Source: Candidatus Reidiella endopervernicosa (lineage in GTDB: Bacteria; Pseudomonadota; Gammaproteobacteria; GCF-013343005). From it: DNA of 64,000 nt. The stretch covers positions 310,001 to 374,000 of the forward strand of contig NZ_CP054491.1 in the NCBI RefSeq assembly GCF_013343005.1. The letters are read 5' to 3'. Below are positions 35,360 through 44,873 of this stretch, piece after piece. The notes beneath the pieces are model-generated. The model was not told the DNA's origin and searched no databases. It saw only the letters and a program-made list of their open reading frames with translations. The translations under genes were made by a program, and so were the position numbers. Each line of letters begins with the position of its first letter. The stretch's first letter is position 1.

Positions 35360-37569
35360 ATGAAACTCAGCCCACTTCTGCTGCTTGCTCTGCTGCCTGC
35401 CCTCAACGGCTGCTTTGGTGAGGCACCGCCTGGCGGCTCACAAAATCAAACTATTGCGACCGATAGCGTCAGCGAAGCCGCGGCAGTGCGTTTTCTCAGC
35501 CAGTCTTCCTTCGGTGCTACTGAAGAGGCGGTCGATGAGGTGATCGATTACGGCATTGAGGGGTGGATCGATGCACAGATCGCGATGACCTCCCCCTATA
35601 GCGACACCGTGACCGGTGCGATCGCCACCCCCAACGCCATCACCACCAAGAGCCATCTGGAGCGCACCATCGAGATCGCACAGATGGTGCAGCAGGACCA
35701 CGACTGGTACGACGATCCCGACATCTTTAACAGCGACGGCCACTGGCTGATGGAGTACTACCAGCTCGCCGCCTGGTGGGAGCACTCACTCAAGGGGGAT
35801 GATCAGCTGCGCCAGCGCGTCGCCTATGCGCTGAGCCAGATCTTTGTCGTCTCCACCGCCGAGATGCCGCTTGATGACCGCGCCGAGAGCCTCGCCAACT
35901 ACTACGATATCCTTGCAGAACACGCCTTCGGCAACTTCCGCGACTTGATGGGAGCGGTCTCGCGCAGCGCAACGATGGGTATCTACCTCTCGCACCAGGG
36001 CAACGAGAAGGAGAACCCCGCCACCCAGACCCGTCCCGATGAGAACTTCGCCCGCGAGCTGATGCAGCTCTTCACCATCGGCCTCTATGAGCTTAACGTC
36101 GACGGCACGCCTCGCCTGAGCAGTGGCAATCTCATCCCCACCTACAGTCAGGAGGATATCGTCGAGCTGGCTAAGGTGATGACCGGCTGGGATCTGCAAC
36201 TCAACAGTTATTACGGCCGTAACAGTGCCAACAGCGGCGACTACACCCTGCCGATGGAGTTTACCGACGCCTACCACGAGTACTCTGCCAAGACCGTGCT
36301 CGGAGAGACCATTCCTGCCAATCTGAGTGGTAGTGACGACCTCGACGCAGCGCTCGACATCATCTTCGCTCACGCCAACGTTGCCCCCTTTATCAGCCGT
36401 CAGTTGATCCAGCGACTGGTTACCTCCAACCCCTCCAGCGCCTACATCGGCCGAGTGGCGGCGGTGTTCAACGACAACGGCAGCGGTGTGAAGGGTGATC
36501 TCGGCGCGGTGGTAAAGGCAATCCTGATGGATGATGAGGCGCGCAGCGCCAGCTACATCTCACAACCGAGCTTCGGCAAACCGCGCGAACCGGTACTCGC
36601 CTTCTCTGCGATGCTGCGCCTGCTCGATATCTCACCACTTGATGGGTGGTCGGGATACGACGAGAACGGCGTACAGCCCAACTTCGGGAGTCGCTATTTT
36701 TTCGGAAGCATGTTTTGGGCATCAAGCCCAAGCAAGCGGCAAATACTTAACGCGACCGTTTATGCCTACGGCGCCCCGACCGTCCTGCGTTCGTTGCGTA
36801 ATCACCTCTTCGCGGCTCTACACAACTCCCTCACTGACTCTACGCCGACATAAAGCCGCTGCTGCATCTTCTTCGTCGTTCGCTCGCGCTCTCAACTACG
36901 AATAGGCAGACGGCGTCGACTATCGGGGACTAACCGCCTTCGCTTCGCTATCCATGGCGGTCAGCGGATGTGACTGGCGTCTACTGGTTCAACGACACCG
37001 AGCTGGGACAGATGCCGCTGCGCTCGCGCTCGGTGTTCAACTTCTACAGCCCCGACTTCATCCCCAGCGACAGCTATTTCACCAGCAACGGACTGGTCGC
37101 CCCGGAGCTGGAGATCCAGACCCCGCCGAACCTGATCAGCTTCAGTAACGCCATTGATGATGCTCTGCACGACCATGAGAGCAACGAGATCCAGAGCTGG
37201 ACCACCCTTGATGCGCTCGCCGGTAACGCCAATCTCTGGTGGGGTGAACTCTACCTGACCGACCTGAGCGATGAGCTGACGATCTTCGAGCTGGCACTGG
37301 ATGGCGACAGCAACGGCGACTACCTCGCCATCAACGACGCGGCGGTCGATGGCAACGGCGACACCGCCAAGGCACGCGCCATCGACGCGCTGCTCGACCA
37401 TCTCGATCTGATGCTGCTCGCCGGTCAGATGGAGAGCGGCTATCGCAGTGAACTGAGAACGGCACTGATCAACTTTAATGACGGCAGCAACAATGACGAA
37501 GCGCGGCTGATTATCACCGTGGCGATCCGCGCCATCGTCACCTCCAGCGCCTTCATGATTCAGAAATAG
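35360..37569 (+). pseudogene. DUF1800 lipoprotein split by repeat copy 5
   Basis: The N-terminus MKLSPLLLLALLPALNGCFG is a lipoprotein signal. DUF1800 features follow: AAAVRFLSQSSFGATEEAVD, LRQRVAYALSQIFVVS, NPATQTRPDENFARELMQLF, FISRQLIQRLVTSNPSSAYI and FGKPREPVLAFSAMLR. After GVQPNF the 283-bp repeat (36686-36966) interrupts. The gene then resumes DVTGVYWFNDTELGQMPLRS and RSVFNFYSPDF, the usual C-terminal block. It is paired with the DUF1501 gene ten bases downstream, the normal arrangement for this exported pair. Confidence 0.85.
36686..36966 (+). mobile_element. ~283-bp repeat element, copy 5 (inside the DUF1800 gene, same sense)
   Basis: Begins GGGAGTCGCTATTTTTTCGG and ends GGCGGTCAGCG. 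Excision joins AACTTC to GATGTGACT in frame. It is closest to copy 3 (GCATG/CAAGC hairpin variant). Read in the gene's frame it encodes ~50 unrelated residues, then a stop. Confidence 0.9.
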
Positions 37570-37578
37570 GAACCGACC

Positions 37579-39130
37579 ATGAGCAAGATGGATAGACGAA
37601 GTTTCCTGCGCGCCCTGCTCGCCAGCGGCATGGGCGGCATCGGCGCGCCGCTGCTCAACCTCTCCAACGCCAACGCTGCCACTCCCGCCTTTGACGACTA
37701 CAAGGCGCTGGTCTGTCTCTACCTGTTTGGCGGTAACGACGCCTTTAACATGGTGGTGCCGATTGGCGATGAGTCGGGCTCTACGGCGATCGGTCAAGGC
37801 CACCAGACCTACGGCGACATTCGCGGCAACCTCACCGTCGCAGCCGACGATCTCGATCTCGCCACCAACTTTGCAGGCGGTCTGCTCGGCTCCGGTAGCG
37901 GCAACCCCTACTACGTCGATGGCACCCAGCAGAGCGCCTATGTAAAGGGGGTCTATCCGCTCGGCACCACCGGTCTCGGCTTCAATGGTGTGATGCCGGA
38001 GCTGGCACAGCTCTATAGCGATAACCGGCTGGCAGTAATCAACAACGTCGGCACACTGGTCGAGCCAACCACAAAGGCGAATATCGGTTCGATCGATCGC
38101 CCACCCTTTCTCTTCGCCCACAATCACCAGCAACGCGCCCTTCAGACCGGCTGGGCCGACAATCTCTCGGCGGCTGGCTGGGCGGGCCGCCTTGCCGATC
38201 TGTGGGGAATCGGGCGTGGTGGGGTAAACAACAACCATACGCTCGGCATGAACATCTCTTATGCCGGCAGCAATCGTATGCTGATCGGCGATACCTCCAC
38301 CCCGGTCAATCTCAACGCCGGCGACATTCTTACCTATGCGGGCATGGAAGATGGCAGCAGTAGTGAAGATCTTCAGCGCAAGGCGCTGTTCCGGGGAATG
38401 AATGGGCAGAACGCTGGCAGCGATCCGCTGCGCGGGCTCTACAACAACATGCTGACCGGTGCGCTCTCAATGTCTGACCTGCTGATCACCGAGTGGCCCA
38501 ACACGCCTGACTTCGCCGGACTCACCGGCCCCTACGGTGAGGCACTCTTCGGTCGGCCCGACAGCACCACCCTCGGCTTCACCGCCAATATCAGCAGCTC
38601 ACTCTTCTACCAGCTGGAGAGCGTGGCCAAGATGGCATCACTGGGTAAACGGCTCGGACTCAACCGGCAGATCTTTGTCGTCAGCATGGGCGGTTTCGAT
38701 AACCACTCAGTACAGCTGGAACGCCACCCACGCCTGCTACGCCAGCTGAGCCTCTCGCTGTGGAAGTTTCAACGTGCGATCGATTCACTCGGCATGGGCA
38801 ACGAGGTGACCCTCTTCACCCAATCCGACTTTGGTCGCACCATGAGTAACAACGGTGACGGTACCGACCACGCCTGGGGCACCGACAACCTGATAGTGGG
38901 GGGGTGCGGTCAACAGTGGGGTCTACGGTTCGCAGGTCGATATGCGTCTGGGTGGCGATGATGACTACGACAACAACGGTCGATTCATTCCCACCACCGC
39001 TGTCGATCAGTGCAACGCTTCACTGGCGAACTGGTTTGGCGTGGAGAGTGAGGATATGAGCACCCTCTTCCCCAACCTGGGCAACTTCGCCTCCGGCGAC
39101 ATTTCCACCAGCTATCTCAACTTTATCTAA
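37579..39130 (+). CDS. DUF1501 family Tat-exported protein (one frame break)
   Basis: MSKMDRRSFLRALLASGMGG carries a twin-arginine signal (RRSFLR). LVCLYLFGGNDAFNMVVPIG, FLFAHNHQQRALQTGWADNL, FVVSMGGFDNHSVQLERHPR and LFTQSDFGRTMSNNGDGTDH are DUF1501 blocks. In a run of seven G (38898-38904) one base too many shifts the frame. With six G it continues IVGGAVNSGVYGSQVDMRLG to the end at 39130. This is a typical homopolymer error. Exported with the DUF1800 lipoprotein; the biochemical role is unknown. Confidence 0.85.
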
Positions 39131-39193
39131 AGCTAATCTGCACCTATCGTCACGTGTGGCCTCGTCGTGCCGAGATGAGAGTTAAGCGCAGGG

Positions 39194-39199
39194 TATAAT
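39194..39199 (+). promoter_or_regulatory. Possible -10 box for the GT29-like gene
   Basis: TATAAT 40 bases before the GTG start at 39239. The region 17 bases further upstream (CGAGAT) is a poor -35 match, so this is a weak call. Confidence 0.35.
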
Positions 39200-39238
39200 T
39201 CTCAAATCCAACAACCGTAATAACGAGGAGCCAGCAAC

Positions 39239-40003
39239 GTGTCCGTAGAGCGTAGTAAGCCACGCCTAATGATCGTCGGTAGCGCACCTCTCTTTCCCTG
39301 CGGCCCCTTCGGATCGCCCTACTCTCCCTCCTATACCAACAGGTTCATCGATTCATCTGATCTGGTGGTGCGGTTTAATAACGTAAAAAATGCCGACACC
39401 CCTGGTGTCGGCACGCGTACCGACCTGCTGGTTGTCTGCAACATCGGATCAGTGGGTGAGCGATACGCTACTTCACGAAAAGTTGACCATCCACTAGCGC
39501 AACAGGTTGAAGAGATTCTCTTCGTCATGCGTGAGGGTGATGACTACCATACACCGCCTTCAACCGAGCCATCCGCCGTAAACAGAGACAATGATATTAC
39601 GCTGACACAACGCATCATCGATTTTCAGGCGTGGAACGATAAACAGATCTCCTATTTATCACCAGAATTACGCTATGAGATTTACAACAGACTAAACAAC
39701 GCCACTCCATCCAGAGTAGTGCCAAGCACTGGCCTGCTCGGCATCGAACAGCTGCTTCACGACGACCGATTTGCCAACTATGAAAAATTCATCATCGGCT
39801 TCGATTTTGAGGGCTGGCATGGACACGCCTTTGATATCGAGAAACAGATTTGCAATGGCCATATTCAGAAGGGCACGCTACAGCGTGTACCTGAGATGAG
39901 GCGTCGGTTCGATTGGATAGAGTGGCTACAGTATAAAAACCTTCGCTCACTCGTCTCACACCAAATCAGGTTATTAAAAGCGAACCGCCGTAAGAACCGC
40001 TAA
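39239..40003 (+). CDS. Sialyltransferase-like (GT29 family) protein
   Basis: 254 residues from GTG 39239 with GAGGAG upstream. SSDLVVRFNNVKN, GVGTRTDLLVVCN and VPSTGLLGIEQLL are the donor- and acceptor-site motifs of GT29-like proteins, which in bacteria transfer sugars of unclear type. There is no signal or membrane helix, so it acts in the cytoplasm. First of three neighbouring glycan-related genes. Confidence 0.75.
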   Translation: MSVERSKPRLMIVGSAPLFPCGPFGSPYSPSYTNRFIDSSDLVVRFNNVKNADTPGVGTRTDLLVVCNIGSVGERYATSRKVDHPLAQQVEEILFVMREGDDYHTPPSTEPSAVNRDNDITLTQRIIDFQAWNDKQISYLSPELRYEIYNRLNNATPSRVVPSTGLLGIEQLLHDDRFANYEKFIIGFDFEGWHGHAFDIEKQICNGHIQKGTLQRVPEMRRRFDWIEWLQYKNLRSLVSHQIRLLKANRRKNR

Positions 40004-40017
40004 TCCATGCCGATTAG

Positions 40018-40773
40018 CTAGGTGATGAAATCATGTTCGGCAAACTCGCGTCCGAAGGTCAATCTGAACTCATCGCGCCAGAGATCTGCGTATTCGACCC
40101 GTTGCTTGTCACGAAAAAGTGGTGCGCCCAACGTATGGTGAATATTAAACGGTAATTCACCGCTGCCCTCCTGCTCCTCAACCAGATAGTTGTATTCAAG
40201 AGGCAAGCTACCAATCTGTTCATCTTCAAGCCACTCGAAACGGTGTAGATAACGTGGCGAAGCAGACTCCACAACCTGTTTTCCAAGTTGCTTTGTAGCA
40301 GGATGATCACAATTATAGATAACCACTGAGCTCCACTGTTTTCTTGGATAGGTCGTCTGCGGTAGACCGCCCATCTTCACCTCTGTCTTTGGGCTGTAGT
40401 CATGTTTTACAACCTGCACCGCATACTGTGCATCAAACAGATCAAACATCTCTTTGATATCCCGGGTAATCAACATGTCGCAATCGAAAAAAATACCCAC
40501 GCCGCGATACCCCATCAGATAGGGCACCAGAAAACGGGTGATCGAGAACTGGGTACTGCCCAGCGGGTCGAGCGGGCGATTGAAGAGGCCATAGGCCAGC
40601 AGCTGATCCCTGATGACAGGGATGATGATTAAGTCATCAACAGTAGTATGACGTCGGATGGAAGCTGCACACATCTTCGCTGCAGCATCCTCCTTTGGAT
40701 CATAACCTATGAAGACTGCGCGCTCGGCGTCCAGCGCGGAATCCAGCGTATTGAACAACATGACAGACGACAC
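40018..40773 (-). CDS. Glycosyltransferase with DxD motif (GT8-like)
   Basis: 251 residues. RAVFIGYDPKEDAAAKMCAA, STQFSITRFLVPYLMGYRG and GIFFDCDMLITRDIKEMFD place a DxD-type metal/nucleotide-sugar site at residues ~115. KQWSSVVIYNCDHPATK is a further conserved block of this little-studied branch. It converges on the GT29-like gene with 14 bp between the stops. Confidence 0.75.
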   Translation of the reverse strand: MSSVMLFNTLDSALDAERAVFIGYDPKEDAAAKMCAASIRRHTTVDDLIIIPVIRDQLLAYGLFNRPLDPLGSTQFSITRFLVPYLMGYRGVGIFFDCDMLITRDIKEMFDLFDAQYAVQVVKHDYSPKTEVKMGGLPQTTYPRKQWSSVVIYNCDHPATKQLGKQVVESASPRYLHRFEWLEDEQIGSLPLEYNYLVEEQEGSGELPFNIHHTLGAPLFRDKQRVEYADLWRDEFRLTFGREFAEHDFIT

Positions 40774-40957
40774 ACACCTGCTGATTAACAGACCGACATT
40801 ATAGGACGAACACTACTACTGTGTCTGAAAAATGAGTGTTATAGCCTTCGTTAATAGGAGTTAAACAGCGTTCATGTTGTCTTTTTTAGCTATTGCTCAT
40901 CATCATTTATGGCATGGTATCATAATGGCTTACAGACTTTTTAAATAGACTCTATTG

Positions 40958-41725
40958 ATGAATAAAGCGTGCATCGATCACCAGCAACTAGATGAATTGG
41001 GTACCACGCAGTTCAATGCTGTGACTCCTTTTCCCTGGCACAGCTTCAGTGGCCTGCTCACACCGCAGAAGTTCACCGAATTGATGCATGATTTCCCACC
41101 GCTGGATCACTTCGAGCGCCATCAGGATATCCCCCGAGGGGGTCAACGCCCCCACAACCGCCTCTATCTCTCATATGAGCGTACGATCTACCACGATCGT
41201 CAGAGTGGAGTGACTGGCTTAATTGAGCACTCTGCGCTACCCACCGTGTGGCAGCAATTTATCGAAGAGTTGGAACAGGGTGAGCATTATCGATCATTCA
41301 TCGCAAGGCTTCTGGGCACCAGTAGCTTCAAGATCCGCTATGCATGGCACGTCGGTGAAAACGGTTCAGAAGTCTCTCCCCACTGCGATATGCACAGCAA
41401 GCTGGCAACCCACCTCTTCTACTTCAATAGTGACAAAGAGTGGCAGCGGGAGTGGGGCGGAGAGACGCTGCTGCTGTCTGACAAAAAGATCATGGAGAAC
41501 AATCCGGAGTTTGAAGATTTCGGCGCTGTTCAAGCGGTTGAGATGCTCAACAACAAGAGTTTTCTATTTAAAAACTGCCGTGATGGGTGGCATGGCGTGA
41601 GACGACTAGATTGCCCTGAGGGCGCCTATCGACGTCTCTTTACCGTAGTGATAGAAACGACAAAGAAAAAACTTCACTCATTACTAAAAAGAGTCCGCCG
41701 CAGGCTAGCGGGCTATTTCACTTAA
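40958..41725 (+). CDS. 2-oxoglutarate/Fe(II)-dependent oxygenase
   Basis: 255 residues. SPHCDMHSKLATHLFYFN gives the HxD pair. WGGETLLL and the distal His in DGWHGVRRLDCPEGAYRRLF complete the 2-His-1-carboxylate iron site and the Arg that holds 2-oxoglutarate. Related enzymes hydroxylate sugars or proteins. It is next to two glycosyltransferases and may act on the same product. Confidence 0.8.
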   Translation: MNKACIDHQQLDELGTTQFNAVTPFPWHSFSGLLTPQKFTELMHDFPPLDHFERHQDIPRGGQRPHNRLYLSYERTIYHDRQSGVTGLIEHSALPTVWQQFIEELEQGEHYRSFIARLLGTSSFKIRYAWHVGENGSEVSPHCDMHSKLATHLFYFNSDKEWQREWGGETLLLSDKKIMENNPEFEDFGAVQAVEMLNNKSFLFKNCRDGWHGVRRLDCPEGAYRRLFTVVIETTKKKLHSLLKRVRRRLAGYFT

Positions 41726-41816
41726 TCAGTAGCATTTGAATATTCTCTTCAACGACCTGCCTGACACATCCCGCCGCTAGCTCGACTTCATCTAATTGAT
41801 TCGACACCACGAGCTA

Positions 41817-42227
41817 TTACCGCTTGGGTTGGTAGTATCCGGCAAACTCATTTAACGCTTCGACCATCTCATCGGGTAGTGAGGATGATAGCTCCTTACG
41901 TAGCACCGACAAATCCTTTCTACCCACATTTAATTTGCTTCTGCCATGCTCGCTGATGTGAATTTGAAAGGAGCGACGATCCGATTCATTCTCATTGACC
42001 ACCAGCAGACCGCTGCGGATTAACTCATTGATCATCACACTGGCCGATGCGCGAGTGATGCCGAGTCGTTTGCTCATCTCGGTGACCGTTGCTTCCCCGA
42101 TTTCGTCGAGACTATCGAGCAGTCGAAACTGCGGGATACGCAGACCGGAGTACATCAATGCCGTTGAGACGTTGCGCTCAAACTGCTGCACCGCCTTAAC
42201 CAATCCAACAACGTTTAGTTCCGACAT
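41817..42227 (-). CDS. MarR family transcriptional regulator
   Basis: 136 residues. LRIPQFRLLDSLDEIGEATV, EMSKRLGITRASASVMINEL and GLLVVNENESDRRSFQIHIS form the winged helix. AAGGAG stands five bases before the ATG. A palindromic operator lies in its promoter. It is divergent from the DsrE-family gene, the likely target. Confidence 0.9.
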   Translation of the reverse strand: MSELNVVGLVKAVQQFERNVSTALMYSGLRIPQFRLLDSLDEIGEATVTEMSKRLGITRASASVMINELIRSGLLVVNENESDRRSFQIHISEHGRSKLNVGRKDLSVLRKELSSSLPDEMVEALNEFAGYYQPKR

Positions 42228-42247
42228 GCCACTCCTTTTTGTTCTTG

Positions 42248-42268
42248 TTTGTTAGCTTAACTAACAAA
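42248..42268. promoter_or_regulatory. Palindromic MarR-type operator
   Basis: TTTGTTAG and CTAACAAA separated by CTTAA form a perfect 8-base inverted repeat, 20 bases upstream of the marR-type ATG and in the divergent gap. Size and symmetry fit MarR binding. Confidence 0.65.
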
Positions 42269-42445
42269 ATATTCTGATTTGTTCTTTTTATGGCCGGACT
42301 ATTTAATAAATTCTGAATATAGCGATTGACTGTAGAGCAACGTTTTATCGAGTGCAATCGCGATTTCAGACGACTCACCACTGCGATCCGATCCATCTTT
42401 TTTACCGACATCGAATCGCCCATAAAAGAGAACAAGGAGTTAATT

Positions 42446-42969
42446 ATGAGCACAGTAGCCGAACTACAAACCCTGCCCGGCGGCAACCTGGCTGAAGAGA
42501 TCGCCTCGCTCAGGTCCGAGCTTGAAGAGGTCAAACTACGCACCCCGCAGGACAAGGTATCGATCATTCTGCTCTCGGGTGATTTCGACAAGGCGATGGC
42601 TGCCTTCATGATGGCCAACGGCGCTGCCGCGTGATCAAAAAGGGAACAAAACTGAAGGGTAAAAAATTCACCCACAAACTGATCAACATGATGCTGCCCG
42701 GCAGCAGCCGAGACCTGGCGCCTTCTCAGATGTCTTTCGGTGGTTTTGGTCGCAAGTTTTTCAACTACATGATGAAGGGCGAGATGTCCTCACTCGAAGA
42801 GCAGATCGAGATCGCCAAGGAGTCGGGCATCGTATTCCAGATCTGCGCCCCTTCACTGGGGCTAATGGGCTTCGATGACGACGAGTGGGTGGTACCTATT
42901 GAGGTGTGCGGCGTGGCGGCGATGTACGGCACGGCGCTTAATGCCAGAACCGCCTATTTCATCTCTTAA
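42446..42969 (+). pseudogene. DsrE-family (DsrE2-like) protein, split in two frames with an internal deletion
   Basis: Part one (42446-42634, AAGGAG seven bases upstream) reads LAEEIASLRSELEEVKLRTP, VSIILLSGDFDKAMAAFMMA, NGAAA and stops. Part two (42631-42969) starts at an overlapping GTGA: IKKGTKLKGKKFTHKLINMM, QMSFGGFGRKFFNYMMKGEM, SLEEQIEIAKESGIVFQICA. Normal DsrE2 proteins have about 16 hydrophobic residues between NGAAA and the KKG segment; these are missing. DsrE-family proteins carry or sense sulfane sulfur. Either a real ~50-bp deletion or an assembly loss. Confidence 0.75.
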
Positions 42970-43062
42970 CCGCCACGTTCTGGCAGAGTACAAATATCGT
43001 ACTACTCTCTGGGGTGCGGATGATTGAATCCGCACCCCACGCACGACAACCGGGAGTAAGTA

Positions 43063-43617
43063 ATGAACACAACGGCCGATACCGTGACCTATCGGATCGA
43101 CGCAGACGACCACCTATGCGGTTTTGACGATCATTGGAGCAGCTTTGCTGCCGATAACGAATCACCACACCTCTCCGACCAGCTGATCTTCAACCGCCCG
43201 ATCTGGGACTTCATTCAGGATGCCGAGACACGGCACATTCACGAGACGCTACTAAAGCGGGTTCGAACCAATAACACTCCGCTGAGCTTCCCCTTCCGTT
43301 GCGATGCGCCGACACTACGGCGCTATATGGAGATGAAAATCACACCACTCGACAATCGAGCCGTAGAGTATCGCTGCCACATTGTTCGAACAGAGGTGCG
43401 TGAACCAATCGAGACAGCCAACGCCACGGCCGACCATGACGACAACTTCCTCAGGATGTGCAGCTAGTGCAAAAAGGTCGATGTGGGCAAGGAACAATGG
43501 CTGGAGGTCGAGGATGCCATCGCCCATATGGGGCTTTTCTCCGAAGCTGCAATTACACCGATCACACACACAATGTGCGATGTCTGCATGAACGACCTGG
43601 AGGAGGACGAAGACTAA
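43063..43617 (+). CDS. PAS-like sensor protein with C-terminal zinc-binding motif and an in-frame TAG
   Basis: GGGAG lies seven bases before ATG 43063. Residues 1-130 resemble a PAS fold (FDDHWSSFAADNESPHLSDQ, NRPIWDFIQDAETRHI, VEYRCHIVRTE). The frame ends at TAG (43465-43467) directly after FLRMCS, but continues in the same frame CKKVDVGKEQWLEVEDAIAH, MGLFSEAAITPITHTMCDVC. The motif C-S-x-C-K-K-V ... T-H-x-x-C-x-x-C is a known PAS-linked metal-binding tail, so the stop falls inside a conserved site. A substitution or sequencing error is likely. Confidence 0.65.
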
Positions 43618-44773
43618 TGATCGACGACCCGGGCACGCCCCTCCTGCTTGGCCCGGTACATGCGTTTATCAGCAAGCTCGACAAGCGCCACCCAGTCCTC
43701 GGTATTGTCTCGCACACGTTCAGCAATGCCGATACTTGCTGTGAGGGGTGTGCCATCCGGACGCTCACCCAGCCAACCACTACAGATGCGCTGCAGCGGC
43801 AACTGCATGCTTTGTTGGTCGGTATCAACCATGATTAATAGAAACTCCTCCCCCAACGCACCACATAGTCATCTCGACGCAGGTGGCTCTGTAGATGGGC
43901 AACCGCAGACTTAAGCGCCGCATCACCCGCATCATGCCCGCAGTTATCATTGATCTGTTTGAAGTGATCAAGATCGAGAAACATGATGGTGAAGGGGCGC
44001 TGCTGCTCCATGGCCAGTAGAAAGTAGAGATCAATCAACTCCTGACCACTCTGACGAGTGAAGGCACCGGTGAGCGGATCAATGTTGACCCGGCGCATCA
44101 GTGAGGTCATGTAGTTGAGCTGGGTCGCCGCAGACATCACGCAGACACAGAGCAGCAGAAAGAGTATCCACGCCGCCGGTAGAAAGGCGTGTAGATGGTA
44201 GTTCGCCGATATCTGCTGACCCAGGCCCATCACCAGCAGGCTGACCAGGCCGATCATCATCGACTCGACCACGGTCAGCGGAAATATTGCCAATCCCGCT
44301 ACAACCAGAAAGGGCAGCAGGTTATAGATCTCCACCAGCACCAACCCGTAGCCATCGACTACCGCACTTGAAGAGAGTCGCTGTACTAGCAGATAGAAGA
44401 TCAGCGGAACCGACATCAGGATTGCGAGACGTAGGCCGGCATGCTGCCAGCGATTCTCAGCCGTGACTGATAGTCCCACCGCCAGGAAAATAACTGTCGA
44501 CAGCAGACGAAGAACTGCGATGTCTGACGCCAGCGGTGACGGCAGCATCTGGTAATCGACCCCGATCCAGGGGATGAAGAGTAGTGCAAAGAGAACCGCG
44601 AAGAGTCGAACCCGCCGGTTAATGACCGCGGAGCGATGCCGTGCCAGATAGTGGCCGTGACTCCTCGTATAGAGCAGTGGAATCAGTTGTTGTTTCGATA
44701 GCCCTCCCTCGGCAAACAGTGTCCCTATCTCATTCCAGACGCTAGCTAGCGCCCTGGTAATCGGATTGTGCAT
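43614..44773 (-). CDS. Six-helix membrane diguanylate cyclase (frame break in the GGEEF motif)
   Basis: N-terminal ~200 residues with six helices (AVLFALLFIPWIGVDYQM, LLSTVIFLAVGLSVT, FLVVAGLAIFPLTVVE and others). The GGDEF domain starts NIDPLTGAFTRQSG and FTIMFLDLDHFKQINDNCGH. It breaks at YVVRWG, then EEFLLIMVDTDQQS in another frame. One G missing from GGGGGA (about 43850) would restore GGEEF. The C-terminus (TASIGIAERVR, LADKRMYRAKQEGRARV) is normal. The stop overlaps the end of the convergent PAS-like gene. Confidence 0.85.
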
Positions 44774-44873
44774 ATTTTTACCCGTGTTAACGCCCCAATA
44801 GGCAATCTTTTAAGTATGGCAGCCGCACAAGATATGTCAGTCGATCCGCGCCATCAACAACCATGCCCTAGGC

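Noticed and set aside
36531-36905. Recurrent peptide frame ...RRHKAAAASSSSFARALNYE found in several repeat copies
   Set aside because: It arises from the repeat element itself, starts in flanking DNA each time, has low-complexity Ser/Ala composition and no ribosome site of its own. Not treated as a gene.
25975-43467. Amber codon recoding (pyrrolysine type)
   Set aside because: TAA as well as TAG occurs in the same role, the genes are unrelated to Pyl users and no pyl genes are seen. Base error or nonsense mutation is simpler.
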